A stretch of 64,000 bases of DNA. Source: Selaginella tamariscina. Its lineage: Eukaryota > Streptophyta > Lycopodiopsida > Selaginellales > Selaginellaceae. Shown piece by piece: positions 50,472 to 62,969 of this stretch. The stretch's first letter is position 1; every line of letters starts with the position of its first letter. The notes beneath the pieces were generated by a model that ran no database searches, had not been told where the DNA came from, and worked only from the letters and a program-made list of their open reading frames with translations. The translations under genes and the position numbers were made by a program. Location: assembly GCA_003024785.1 (NCBI GenBank), contig PUQB01000252.1, positions 124,001 to 188,000 on the forward strand, read 5' to 3'.

Positions 50472-51739
50472 ATCTATAAACTGCACACGTGTGTGTGTGT
50501 GTGTGTGATACTGATGTGATATTTTCTCTGATGCATATGCAAGAATACAGATGGACTAAAAAAGTCAATTAAGACATGCAAATAAGTTGAAATAAAAACT
50601 TATAAATAGCAAGAGCAAGCTGTTAGCAATTCAGCTTTAAAATATTATTATTATTTAAGAGATGCATGGTCGAAAATATATAATAAACACAATGTACATT
50701 TAGGAAAAGAGATTGCAAATCCAATGCATGATTGCCTGGCAACCATGTAGAAAAACAGAATCTTACATGCATAATCAATCTCTCTCTCTCTCTCAAATGC
50801 AGAATGCGTGCAGAATGCAGTTCATAAACACACACACACACACACACATTTAAATAGTCAAATTTCAAATGTTAATTAACATTGTATATAAAATGCTATA
50901 TTATAATATCTTAAGAAAGAGACATACATTAAAATGTTTAATAAAACATTTTAAATTTTATTTGATTAAATAATGAAGAAAGAACACATTATTTCTTATA
51001 TACTCTCAACATTACGTACGTCACAAACCTCTGCAATTTGTTCAACACAATCCCAAAACTCTCTAGAGTCTCACGATCCTTTAGAGGAGCCCCAAATGAA
51101 TCATAATGGCAATGCTTCACTTCAACAGTGGCTAAAAACATTGATTTAGTTATCCTTTGCAATTGCATATGTGAATGCTTCAGAATTATATTGAATACCC
51201 ATATATATATATAACATATAACACACAAACAAACACGTACACACACACAATCTAAAATGGTGTTAGCCAGATGTTTTAAGAAGAAGCTCTAGTCTCTTTA
51301 TTTAAGTGCTTTTCCCTTGCATTGATGAGGTTGTACTCAAAGTCAATCAATTTTGAGGTACCATTAAAGAGAAGATTCAAAAGTAATACATCACTATGCA
51401 TAATACCATGTTAGTGTATGTTGTCTACGAAATACAAGATTTTCTATTGCAGAATACTAATTCGACGACTCATAATTAAATCCTTGATAAGCCTATTAAC
51501 CTCATTGGTCATTTCAAAGTACATAATCACAATGTAAAACAACTTTCTTACAAGTAAGAGGGAGAGAATACGCTTACTTTATAAAATTTATAAACGATGA
51601 TGCACTTGTTACTTATTCATAAAACTTAAAACTACAACATCTTTTTGCATCATGTTAATCTTCTTCAAATACTTTTTTTTCCTATGTAATTGTGCGTTTA
51701 AAATATTTCTATACTTACTCATTTCAAATACATTTCCAT

Positions 51740-52225
51740 TAACATGGAGATCATCCAAAACATAAATAGTTAAAACAGTGACTCTTCATTGTAAATCTCT
51801 ACATTGGTGTTTGCTATAGCTCCTCTACTCTTCTTTGATGAGCCTTCACATACACTATCTTCACCTTTCATTTTCCAAGCCGACCTATTAATGTTATGTA
51901 TTGTATCTGTGAAAGATCAACCTTTCCTTCATAAGTTGGCAAGAGAAGTGGTTTTTGAACAATATTTTCTATACTTACTCATTTCAAAGACATTTTCATT
52001 AACATGGAGATCATTCAAAACATAAATAGTTAAAATAGTGACTCTTCATCGTAAATCTCTACATTGGTGCTTGCTATAGCTCCTCTACTTTTTTTGATGA
52101 GCCTTCACATATACTATCTTCACCTTTCATTTTTTAAGCCGACCTATTAATGTTATGTATTGTATCTGTGGAAGATCAACCTTTCCTTCATAAGTTAGCA
52201 AGAGAAGTGGTTTTTGAACAATATT
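51740..52225. repeat. ~240-bp tandem duplication inside module K of unit B
   Basis: The block acatggagatcatccaaaac...agtggtttttgaacaatatttt occurs twice head to tail; units A and C carry it once. Confidence 0.8.
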
Positions 52226-53567
52226 TTCTCCTAGTTCTTTCCAGTGTAAAATGTGCATTTTAAATGCAAAAGTTATACTTTAAAAAATTAACAAAGTGTG
52301 ATTTTGTTAAACAAAAACTAACTAATCAAAAAATAATCCAGTCTGGAGCTTGCAAATTGAAAAACATGAAAACATTTATTCAAGACGTGCAAGTCTTAAA
52401 AATAAAAACACGATATCCTCGTCTACAATTGAACTAAATTTATTGCTGCTATTCATGTAAATCCTTCGTCAATATTTAAATTAATTAATTTCTGCCTAGT
52501 GTGATGTATTCAATCTTGAACCCCTGCTTGGCTATTCCTTCATAACTCAAGGACGTTTTTTTAAAGTTACGAAGGAATGGCCTAACTTCTATGACGAAGT
52601 AGCTGCTTTATTCACTACTTTAAACAAATGTTACCACACAAAACAACAATATGTCGATCACGAACATAAAATCAAATTTGATTCCTACATCAAACCGATA
52701 AACATGCATGATTGTGTTTGCACTAAGTGCTAAGCCTTGGCAATTGCTCAAGGAAGGTTAGGTCTCTAATATATTCAAGACGTAGTTTCAACTTTATCGA
52801 CATAATTATATTAAAGATTTATCAACAACAGTTTATGTCTGATCTTTCTTCCCGATTATATTGTAATAGATAAGTGAAACACCGTATCTCCCAATAATTA
52901 CTGTAGAACCTCAATACACATGGTTTCTTTATTGAATTATTGACAATCCCAATAAGTTTTATTGTCAATAACCTTTCACCTCTCCTTCAACTCTCCACTA
53001 TAGTACACTTGAAAACAAAAGATCATAAAAATTAAGAGCTTCATTAAGGTGGATATATGTATATATTTCTAATATAGCACACACGTACCTGTGTTTTCCT
53101 ACCGCATTCCACTAAAAACAGAGCACCTGTATTAGAGAAATGGGAAACTGTCTTTGCGTGTCTAATATGTGTGTGTGTGTTTGTTATAGCACAATGTATC
53201 CACAGTCTTCTTCAGTGAGAAACAAGGTTGTGCAGTACTTATAACTTTCATTAAACAGATTTTTAAGTCTGTTTCATCGTCATATATTGAAAGAAGAATA
53301 ATTATGAAAATATATGTTAATACAAGATATAAAAGTAACATAGGAAAAAGCAGAAAAGATGAGCTGCAACTACCAAAAAAGCATGTAACAGTGCGTCTTC
53401 AGATAATGCAGAAAGCAAAAGTGCTCAACTAAAGCACTGCAGAGAGAGAGAGATATATATATATATTAACTAAGCGTACATATTAAATTAAAACATACCA
53501 ATTTAGAGCTCGTCATTTGTATGTTTTTTTTCTGCCTCCGTCTCTTCTCCCGAACGACTTCTAATGG

Positions 53568-53655
53568 GGGTCTCCTGGACGTCTGTAAACCCTGACCAAC
53601 TTTGAACTCGTAACTTTCTTCTTGGTTCAAAATGAAGTCCTTAAGCTGGATTAAA
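53568..53655 (-). pseudogene. Captured exon, second copy (module E, unit B)
   Basis: It is nearly identical to 50170-50255, with two bases missing in the GGTCAGCAGG region (53598 area) and the same CCCCCATTAG end. Only this exon remains. Confidence 0.5.
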
Positions 53656-53935
53656 ACATAATTAGTAAAGTTATAAAATATACGTTAGTGCTATATATAT
53701 AATAAACGTCGAAAATATATAATAAACACAATGTACATTGAGAAAAAGAGATTGCAAATCCAATGCATGATTGCCTGGCAACCATGTAGAAAATAGAATC
53801 TTACATGCATAATCTCTCTTCTCTGTGAAAATGCAGAATGCGGTTCATAAACACAGCATGTGGATTGGTCGTATAAGCGCGTGTAGATGGATATGACAAC
53901 ATAGTGGATACACACACATTATGTAATATTCAAGA

Positions 53936-54370
53936 ATCTCATATTTACATGCTTATTAGAAGATTTAGCAAGTAACAAACTAACAAACGGCATGCATGTA
54001 TGTATGTATCTATATATATATCATGTACATACATCAAGTATATATATCATGACAATATGCATTTATACACACAGACAAACACGTGTATGTATAAGTCCAA
54101 AAAACTAGAAAAGAGGACAGGATGAATATGGTATATAACTGCTCGGAACTAGATTCACACACACACACAGAACATATTTTATTAATATAGAAATACAGTT
54201 GGTTGTCTTGAAAGCATGGGAAACGAAAAGCTGAACTTGAATAGTAAGTAACAAACACACAATGTCGGATACAAATATATACGTACACTACACTCACACA
54301 GACACATATTGAAATATGTGTGTGTGTGTGTGTGTGTACACCAACACTGACGCATATTTACTATGAGTTT
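53936..54370. other. Spacer with CA/TG microsatellites
   Basis: Simple CA and TG runs (54158-54170, 54318-54340) and TATATG-type repeats occur here. No gene was recognised. Confidence 0.5.
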
Positions 54371-55715
54371 TAGTAATTTTCCTATACTAATTACATTATT
54401 TAATTATAATATATCTTTGTAGTTGTTTTATCAAATTTTATGTAAGTTCAATACTTCCTTTTCGATAGCACTAACTTAAATTTCAATATTCTTCAGCTTG
54501 TTGTGGCTTGCTAAAAATAATAAGAAAATTAAATAGTTATTTACAAGGCCTACACACCTTAATTATTAAATAGGCATAACTGATCTAAATGTTTATTTCT
54601 TATAAAATTGACATAAACAAAAGAAATAGAGAAATTCAATATTATTCAATGAAATAAACTACATTAGTAATTTAAAGCTAATTCAGTTTTGTGGTTTAGA
54701 TTATTATCACTATTGTACTTTTTATAATTTTTATTTTCTCTCATTATTTATTATTAAAATCATTACTTTATTGTTTTACTTAGTATAGTTATTTAAACAT
54801 TCGATATAAATTTAATAATTATTTATTTATTTTGAATTATTAATATGTAATAATGTAACACTAGTGAATAAGATTTTACATATTCTTTGTAAGAATATTA
54901 TTTTGATTTGGGATTTCTTTAGTAAAAAGTTAATTGGTATTATGAATAAGGCATTATAATTATTTAATTAAATGATGCATGATTTCTTCAAGCAACTATT
55001 TTTAAGTACATTCTTTGCTATTTTTAGAATTTTAAAGCTTTTATTTTGTTTATATAAATAATTGAATTCATGTTAAGTGTAAGTGTAAATTTAGCATTTT
55101 TTAAATTAATATAAAGGCATTAACATGAAAATAAAATTCTATGTTACTATTGATGAGTTTTATAAGAGTGGGACCATTTTAAGATAATTTTTTATATTTA
55201 ATTTAAATTAAAAAATAATATATTCACAACTTAACAACAATTTTTAATATAGTAAATATTTGTATTAGCATAAAAGCACTTTGCAAGAGTTACAAGAAAC
55301 ATGTATTTTAAAAAAATGATAAATGCTTTAATACGTCATAAGTACTTATGTGCCTTTTAATTTTAATTTTAACTTTCCCTTAATGCCACATGAATTAATT
55401 ATGTTGAGCTAGCATAATAAAGCAATTTATAGTGTATTACATCAATCTGGTGTATATGTCATTTTCAAATATGTTCTTTAATAGCTTTTTTAAGTTTATT
55501 AATTTTAAAAATGAAACATGAATAATAAAACTTATAAAATATAAAAAGTTTACAATTTCAAAAGCAAGACTTATATGATAAAACTTGTGAAATGTAAAAT
55601 TTTCTTATGAATAACTTGTGGACTAACACTTTATTTGATGTGTGTATTATATATACAAGTATTATATTTAAACATTTAAATATATAGTTAGATTATACAA
55701 AATACTTAATTATGC
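54371..55715. repeat. Module X' (copy of 43170-44430)
   Basis: It is collinear with module X, with about 10% visible difference and a 60-bp insert. It joins module K of unit C directly at about 55715. It is AT-rich and has no gene. Confidence 0.8.
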
Positions 55716-56651
55716 TTCTTCTTTTTGTCAGAAAGTATTCTTTTATGTTCTCAACATTATGTGTGTCACGAACCTTTGCAATCTATCCCAAAAGTTTTCA
55801 CAGTCTCTTTAAAGGAGTCCAAAATGAAATCATAATGGCAAGGCCTCGCTTCAGTAGTGGTTATAAAACATTCATTACAACTAGAAAATACCGATTTAAT
55901 TATTCTTTGTAATTGCATATGTGAATGTTTCAGAATATATTGAATGCCCAAATATATATATATATATAGCATATAAACACACACACACACACAAACCTAA
56001 AATGGTGTTAGCCGAATGCATTAAGAAGAAGCTCCTCCATGTCCCTAGTCTTTTTTGTCTAAGTGCTTTTGACTTGCATTGATGAGGCTGTAATTAAAGA
56101 GAAGATTCAAAAGTGATACATCGTCACGCATCGTACCATGCCAATGTATGTTGTCTAGGGAAGACAAGATTTCCTACTGCAGAGTACTAGTCCGATGGCT
56201 CGTAAGTAAATCCTTGACAAGCTTATTAACCTCATTGGTCAGCTCAAAATACAAAATCATAATGTGAAGTAACTTTCTTATAAATAATAAAGAAGGAATA
56301 CACTTACTTTGTAAAGTTTATTATTCTTAATATTATAATATTTCCTTGCCGTATGTCAAACTTCTTTAAATGTTATTTTCTCTCTGTATAGATGTGAGTT
56401 TGAAACATTTCCATATTTACCCATTTCCATTAACATGGAAATCATTCAATACATAAGTAGCTCAGACAATAGCTCTTCGTCGTACATTTTTACGTTGGTG
56501 CTTGCTATAGCTCCTCTACTCTTCTTTTAATGAACTTTCACTTGCACTGTCTTCACCTTCCATTTTCCAAGCCGACCTATTAATGTTATGTACTGTATAT
56601 GTAAAAGATCAACCTTTGCAAGGCATCTCCTTCACAAGTTAACAAGAGAAG

Positions 56652-56772
56652 TGAAACGAATCGACTCAACTAGAGATTTTTAATTGATAACACGCTGTTA
56701 TAATCTATCTCAGTCTAACTGTCGCGACCGTTGACTCTTTAGCTTGTCGGCATATTCCCCTGAATATTAACA
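56652..56772 (-). repeat. Copia 3' LTR
   Basis: Starts TGAAACGAATCG and ends TATTAACA on the plus strand. A polypurine tract (TTGAGTGGGAG in element sense) lies just outside, at 56773-56783. Confidence 0.95.
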
Positions 56773-56802
56773 CTCCCACTCAAGCTGAACGTCGACGTTG
56801 CG

Positions 56803-59320
56803 TCAGTTCTTTGGCTGCACTCCAAGTGCCTGTGCATGCTGCTGGAACAGAGCTGGAGCAAGAGCTTTGGTGAAGATGTCCGCCACCATCTCCTTGGTAG
56901 TGCAGTAGACCAGCTCCACAGTCTGCAGAGCAACCTGTTCACGTATAAAATGGAACTGAACCTGAATGTGCTTGGTCCTGCGATGGAACTTCGGATTTTT
57001 CGCCAATGCTATGGCTCCTTGATTATCGCAGAAGAGCTCCGTCGCTTCCTCCTGCTTATAGCTGAGCCCGTCCAGCAAAGTTCTCAGCCAAATGCACTCC
57101 TTGGCTGCTTGAGTGATGCCGATATACTCTGCCTCAGTGCTTGACAATGCTACGACTGGCTGTCGCTGGCTGTTCCATGTAACCGCTGCACTGCCCAGAG
57201 TAAACAAATAACCTGAAGTTGATCGCCGCTGATCCACTTCGCCAGCCCAATCTGCATCTGAGTATCCCTGAAGCAGCAGCCACGAGTGCTTTGTCTGGCG
57301 CTCATAGCTTAGCACAAACTCGCTGGTGCTCTTCAGGTACCGGAAAATCCGCTTAACGGCTTGCCAATGCTGGAAGCCGGGGTTGGCCAAGAACTGGGAC
57401 ACTACTCCCACTGAGTAGGCAATGTCCGGACGAGTACACACCATCAGGTAGACCAGGCTGCCCACCATCTGACGGTATGGAATCCGATCCATCGCTCGCT
57501 TGTCACCTTCTGTGGCCGGAGACATCTCCCGACTAAGATGCAATCCCACCTCCATTGGTGTTGACGCCGCACTGACGTCCTGAAGCTTGAACTTCTCGAG
57601 CAGCTCGTCAATGTACTTCTTTTGTGACATCTGAAGCACACTCCTCCCCCTGTCACGGAAGATCTCAATGCCGAGGCAGTACTTGACTGGTCCAAGGTCC
57701 ACCATCTTGAATTTGGAGCTCAGGTCCTGCTTCAGCTGCTGAATCAGCCGCTTGCTCTTGCTGAGCAGCAGACAATCATCCACATAAAGGGCTAGGATGA
57801 TGAGCTTGCCTCCCACTCGCTTCTGGTACACGTTGGTGTCTGCTGACATGCTGGTGAAGCCAAGTGACAGCAGAAACGAGTTCATCTTTGAGAACCACGC
57901 TCGGGGTGACTGTTTCAACCCGTAAAGGGCCTTTTTAAGACGACACACAAGGTGCTCCTGGCCTGGCTTGACAAAGCCTGCCGGCTGCTCGATATAGACC
58001 TCCTCATCAAGGTCACCGTTGAGGAATGCTGTGGTTACGTCCATGTGCTCCACCTCCATATCCTCCTGAGCAGCTAAATTGAGCAGCAGTCGGATAGAGG
58101 TGAGCTTCACCACTGGTGAAAAAGTCTCGTAAAAATCCACACCTTCGACCTGAGAAAATCCGCGAGCTACAAATCGGACTTTGTGTCGAGTGCTGCCATC
58201 CGGAGTCGTCTTCACTCGCAGGAGGAACTTGGTTTTGATTACCTTCCGCCCTGGTGGGAGCTTCACTAAGTCCCACGTCTGGTTCGCCATCAACGCATCG
58301 TATTCCACCTGACGAGCTGCTTCCCACTTGGATGCGTCTGGACCAGCTAAGGCTTCCTCCAAGGTCTGAGGCACCAAAGCATCTCTGCCTTGGCTGAAGA
58401 GTAGCATGAACGTTGACCCTTCCTGTTCTGCACCTGCCTCCTCGCTGGAAGCAAAGTAAAACGACTCACCAGAGCCTGAGGGAGCTTGAGGAGCCGATGC
58501 TGCTCTTTCTCTCACTGCCTTAGCCTCTGCTCTCGACTCACGCTTGGCAACAGCAAGATCACGCTGCTCCTGGTACTGGTGCCCTGCCTCTGTGAGCTTT
58601 GTTACTCGAGTGGATCGACGTAACGGTGGAGCTGAAACGGCAACCTCTCTGCCATCTGAAGCCTGCTGATCAAGACCCACTGCCTGATCACTCGCTTGAG
58701 AGCTCCCCCCTGATCGGCCTGACTCCCACCCGCTGGTGAGATCGGATTACCGCCACCTGCAGCTGGAGGCTCACTAACTCCAGCTCCGATTGCTGAACCT
58801 GGCCCCAGATCACGCTGGCTCCCACCGGCTGAACCCTGCGTACCTGGCTGGCGTCCGCTCCTCGTTCTCCCATAACTCGCTGCCCTAACTTCTTCATCCG
58901 AGTTATCCGAGTCCGAGGTAACCTCGGGCGATACCAAAGTTGGCGGTGGTGGGAGGGCCCGAGTGCCGTAAGTTCTGGTCTCGTCGAAGATGACATCTCT
59001 GGCCACGATCAACTTCTGAGTCTCCAGGTTGAACAACTTGTAGCCTTTCATCTGTTCGGAGTAGCCGACGAGAACACACTTCTGACTGGTTCTTTCAAGC
59101 TTGCTGCGATGATGTCGCTTTACATGAGCGTAGCAGACACTCCCGAACACTCGCAGATGGCTGATGTCTGGTTTACTCCCATACCAAGCTTGATAGGGAG
59201 TTTGACCCGAAACTGCAACAGTGAGCTGTCTGTTCCTCAGATAAGCGGCGGTCTCCATCGCCTCACACCAAAAAAACTTTGGAAGGCCTGAGTCTTCCAG
59301 CAGGGTTCTTGCTACATCTT
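56803..59320 (-). pseudogene. Copia integrase C-terminus, reverse transcriptase and RNase H frames
   Basis: The frame to 58602 holds the integrase end (MKGYKLFNLETQKL-type) and a Gly/Ser/Pro linker. A second shift lies in a run of six C at 58705-58710 on the plus strand. The downstream frame (625 codons to 56803) has the RT start (HKVRFVARGFSQVEG, DVTTAFLNGDL), the catalytic YVDD at its residues 299-302, and RNase H (GYSDADWAGE, then ALSSTEAEY). RT and RNase H are intact as a block. Both shifts look like single lost bases. Confidence 0.9.
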
Positions 59321-61378
59321 GCAGCGTCCTTTCATCCTCTCTGCTACACCGTTCTGCTGCTGAGTGTCTGGGATGGAGAATTGACGTTGTATTCCAGCTG
59401 AACTACAAAACTCATCAAATTCTCTCGACACAAACTCGCCACCGCCATCGCTCCTGAATGCCTTGATCAGCTTTCCTGTCTGGAGCTCCACCTGAGCTTT
59501 GTAGTCCTTGAACTTCTGGAACACCTCTGATTTCTTCCTCAGGAACTTGATGGCCACGATGCGAGAAAAATCGTCCACGAACGTGACAAAGTACTGTTTC
59601 CCGTCTCTGGACATATTCGGCATCGTGCCAACATCAGAGTGAACCAAGTCCAGGATTCCCTTAGCTCGGTTAGTGGATGCAGTTGGATGAGGGAGCCTGT
59701 GAGCTTTACCCAGTGCACACGGCTCGCAAAACGAGCTGCCACCTGCTGGAGGAGTTATGCGGAGGCCGATCACCAGCTCCTGCTTGCTTAGCTGCTTCAA
59801 CGCCTGCTGGTTGGTGTGACCCAATCTCCTGTGCCAAGTCGCAGTGTCGACTGCCTTCTGGGCACCGGCGTAGCACAACCGCTGTGGCTGGATCACTTCT
59901 GCATTCAGCCTGTAAAGGCCCGAGTACCTACGTCCACTGGCCAGCATCTTGTCATCTGATCCTTTGATCCTGCAGCCATTGTTGTCAAACTCGACTTTAA
60001 GGCCATGATCAGCGATCTTCCCGACTGAGAACAGCGTCTTCGGGACTCCAGGAACGTAGTACACGTTGTGAATGGGAACCACTTGTCCAGATGCTAGCTG
60101 CACCTGAATTGTCCCCACACCTTTCACTTCATGAGAGTAGTCATCGCCTAGGTAAATCCTCTGGTCCTTGACTGGTAGCAGCTTGGAGAACAGCTCTCGG
60201 ACGTGTGTCATGTGCTGGTTTGCTCCGGAGTCGACCCACACAACCTCTGCTGCTGTGGTACTGACTGTACTCACTCGATCGGGCTGTGTCGACTGGTGAC
60301 TCTGGTGCTTCTCTGCACTCACCCTCCTTGCCATGAACAGACTGTCATGGCACTCAGCTTCACCTTCATCTTCCTCATCTGAAGTTGCTGCCTCTCTCTT
60401 CGAATGAGCAGATTTTGCATAGTTTGCCACCTGCTTCTTCTTGCCTTTCTTCGCCATCGCATCCTTCCTGGCCTGCCATGCCTTCTTTGCCTCAGCATGA
60501 GTGCAGTCTCTGGCAAAATGACCTGGTGCTTTGCATGCGTTGCATCTGTCATCACGTTTGTTGCGCTTGCTCTTGCTGGTGCCGCCTTTGTCCACCTTAT
60601 TCACTGGGCCCAGCCGATCCCACACTGTGGTTGACCGCTTGCCGTTTGCTGTGAACAGAGCAAGTTCTACCTTCTCCTCCTTGTTCTTTTCCTCGGGGCT
60701 GAGGAAGTTCTCAAGAGCTGAGAGTTCTGCAACAATCTCCTCAAAGGTGAGGTGAGAATTCATGAGATGGGCTCCAGAAACGAGTAAGGTTGTGGAGAGT
60801 CCCTTGAACAGTGCTGAAGTGAGCTCGTCGTCACCGACCGGATTCTCCTGAGCGTCAGTGATCTGCTGTGCAAGGCCCATAAGGCGACTGGCATAGTCAT
60901 TTACTGAACTACTGCCCTGTTGACACCCGTTGAACTGGGTTTTCAGATCGATCAACCGTGCCCTGCTGCATGTGCCAAAAACCTGGCAGATCTTCTCCCA
61001 ATTCGCCTTCGCTGTATCCTCCATGTTCAGGTGGCTCCTGTATCTTTTTGCCAGAGCGCGACCTAAGATGCCCAACGCCTTGTCGTTCTTGGCATCCCAA
61101 TCCTTGCGCTCTGCTTTCAAGGTGTCCACCGGATCCTCATCCTTTGTTTCTTCTTCACCCTCCTTCGCTTTCTTCTTGGTCTGCCGGACTGGTGATGGAG
61201 GTCGCCGTTCCTTTCCCCTCACCACATTCCACAGATCCTTTTCCAGGAAGTAGAGTTGCATCTGAAGTTTCCACGACGGAAAATCTTTGCCATCGTAGAC
61301 TTCGAGCACTTGCGACGACGACGGAGACATGCTGCTGCGGGAAAACTCGTCTTGATCAGAATCTCGCTCCGCTACCAT
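59312..61378 (-). pseudogene. Copia gag-protease-integrase frame (688 codons)
   Basis: Residues 1-260 are Gag. A CCHC zinc knuckle spans residues 279-292 (CNACKAPGHFARDC). The protease Asp is in WVDSGANQHM (D383). The pre-integrase zinc motif has H516, H521, C551 and C554, and the integrase core shows HSDVGT (D582), RSDGGGEF (D644) and GVAER (E680). The frame closes eight residues later, after a one-base loss near 59328-59333; the next frame carries on with the rest of integrase. The ATG lies across the LTR/primer-site junction. Because of the shift, no full polyprotein is made. Confidence 0.9.
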
Positions 61379-61498
61379 GAAACGAATCGACTCAACTAGA
61401 GATTTTTAATTGATAACACGCTGTTATAATCTATCTCAGTCTAACTGTCGCGACCGTTGACTCTTTAGCTTGTCGGCATATTCCCCTAAATATTAACA
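61378..61498 (-). repeat. Copia 5' LTR
   Basis: It is the same 121 bp with one change (cccctaaat versus cccctgaat). In element sense it ends ...TTTCA and is followed at once by TGGTAGCGGAGC, a primer-binding site like the tRNA-iMet type (TGGTATCAGAGC) of plant copia elements. Confidence 0.93.
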
Positions 61499-62689
61499 AG
61501 AAGTGGTTCTTGAACAATATTCTCTCCTAGTGCTTTTGAGTGTAAAATGTGCATTTTAAATTCAAAAGTTGCACTTTAAAAGATTAGAAAAAATTAATTA
61601 ACTGTGATTTTGTTAAATAGAAGCTAACTAATCAGAAAATAATCTGGCCGCCAGGTTGCAAATTTAAAACATGAAAACATTTATTCAGCACGTGCGTGCA
61701 AGTAGTTCTTCAAGATAAAAACAGGACTAAATTTATTACTGCTATTCATATAAATCCTTCATGAACATTTGAATTAATTTTGGTCTGAGGACCTCCTAGT
61801 AAGCCATGCCCGTTGCCACGTCCCTACCCATGATCTGCAACTCCACAGCTACACTCACGATTTGCCGCGCAACTCCACGGCCATGGCTACAGTGTCCACA
61901 AGCAACTGTGGCAACTCCACAACCACACCCACTCCCCTTGTGTACACATCATGCTGCTCCTAACATAGAGATCAAGTAAAGATTAGAAAATGAGAAGTAA
62001 AGTCTGTAGAGGAGAAAAATAAACAAGAAGCTTACTTCTCGAGCTATGCCATTGCGTTGCTTGTCTTATTCAAAACTTTGAATAATGAAGTGTTCTTCTC
62101 GTTCATTAAGGTCCGGAATCTTCGACAAAGTTTTGTCGACATGCAGACCTCGGAATACGTGGTTTTCAAAAACTTAAAGAGACTTAAGCTCAATTAACAC
62201 TAAATTATATAGTTAATTACATTTAAAATATCAAAAATGTTTTTAAAAAAGCACTATTCTCTCGTTTACGAAACAGAGTATGAACATAAAATCAAATTTG
62301 ATTCCTGCATCAAACAAATAGACCACTCAATCTTATCTTGTTGTTATTTTTACTCAAGTGAACTGTCTAGCGAGGAGGTGGGGATTGAGTCTCTAGTGTA
62401 TATAAGCAGATTCAAGACGTAGTTTCAACTTTATCGACATAATTATATTAAAGATTTATCAACAACAGTTTATGTCTGATCTTTCTTCCCGAGTATATTG
62501 TAATAGATAAGTGAAACACCGTATCTCCCAATAATTACTGTAGAACCTCAATACACATGGTTTCTTTATTTGAATTATTGACAATCCCAATAAGTTTTAT
62601 TGTCAATGACCTTTCACCTCTCCTTCAACTCTCCACTATAGTACAAAAGATCATAAAAATTAAGAGCTTCATTAAGGTGTATATATGTA

Positions 62690-62765
62690 TATATTTCTCA
62701 CACGTACCTGTGTTTCCTACCGCATTCCACTCTGTAAACCCTAAAAACAGAGCACCTGTACTAGA
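62690..62765. repeat. Copy 3 of the RRF 5' leader/promoter
   Basis: It is the same match to 34386-34460 as in unit A, including ctgtaaaccctaaaaacaga and gagcacctgta.tag. Confidence 0.8.
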
Positions 62766-62969
62766 GAAATGGGAAACTGTCTTTGCGTGTCTAATATGTG
62801 TGTGTGTGTGTGTTTGTTATAGCACGATGTATCCACGGTCTTCTTCAGTGGGAAACAAGGTTGTGCAGTACTTATAACTTCCATTAAACAGATTTTTAAG
62901 TATGTTTCATCGTCATATATTGAAAGAAGAATAATTATGAAAATATATGTTAATACAAGATATAAAAGT

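Larger units (their letters stand above)
47780..50985. repeat. Repeat unit A (modules K-R-E)
   Basis: Module K (about 47780-49440) begins with the cttatatactctcaacatta-type sequence shared at 50995 and 55745. Module R (about 49440-49930) contains the copied RRF leader at 49606-49680. Module E (about 50095-50475) holds two exons of another gene. Units B and C repeat this order. Module K contains short minus-strand open stretches that align between copies but are closed by stops. Confidence 0.75.
50986..53935. repeat. Repeat unit B (modules K-R-E)
   Basis: This is a second copy of 47780-50985. It carries an internal tandem duplication (about 51740-51980 repeated at 51985-52225), a copy of the RRF leader at 53080-53140 and only the second module E exon (53568-53655). 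A deletion relative to unit A removes the first exon. Confidence 0.75.
56652..61498 (-). mobile_element. Ty1/copia LTR retrotransposon (4847 bp)
   Basis: LTRs of 121 bp lie at 56652-56772 and 61378-61498 with TG...CA ends and one visible difference. The 5-bp duplication AGAAG flanks the element (56647-56651 and 61499-61503). Units A and B show the empty site (gcaagagaagtgg). In element sense the order is LTR, primer-binding site, gag-protease-integrase, RT-RNase H, polypurine tract, LTR, which is the copia order. GC content near 52% contrasts with the AT-rich host DNA. The near-identical LTRs point to a recent insertion. Confidence 0.95.
55716..62969. repeat. Repeat unit C (modules K-R), split by a copia element
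   Basis: Module K runs 55716-56651 and continues at 61499-62460. Module R, with the RRF leader copy, runs to about 62969, where homology to units A and B stops abruptly (aaaagtaacg, then new GC-richer DNA). A ~170-bp segment at 61800-61970 has no counterpart in units A and B. Confidence 0.75.

Noticed and set aside
58602..59258. Treating the copia linker frame as a separate gene
   Set aside because: It is the integrase C-terminus and linker of the polyprotein, cut off on both sides by single-base frame changes.
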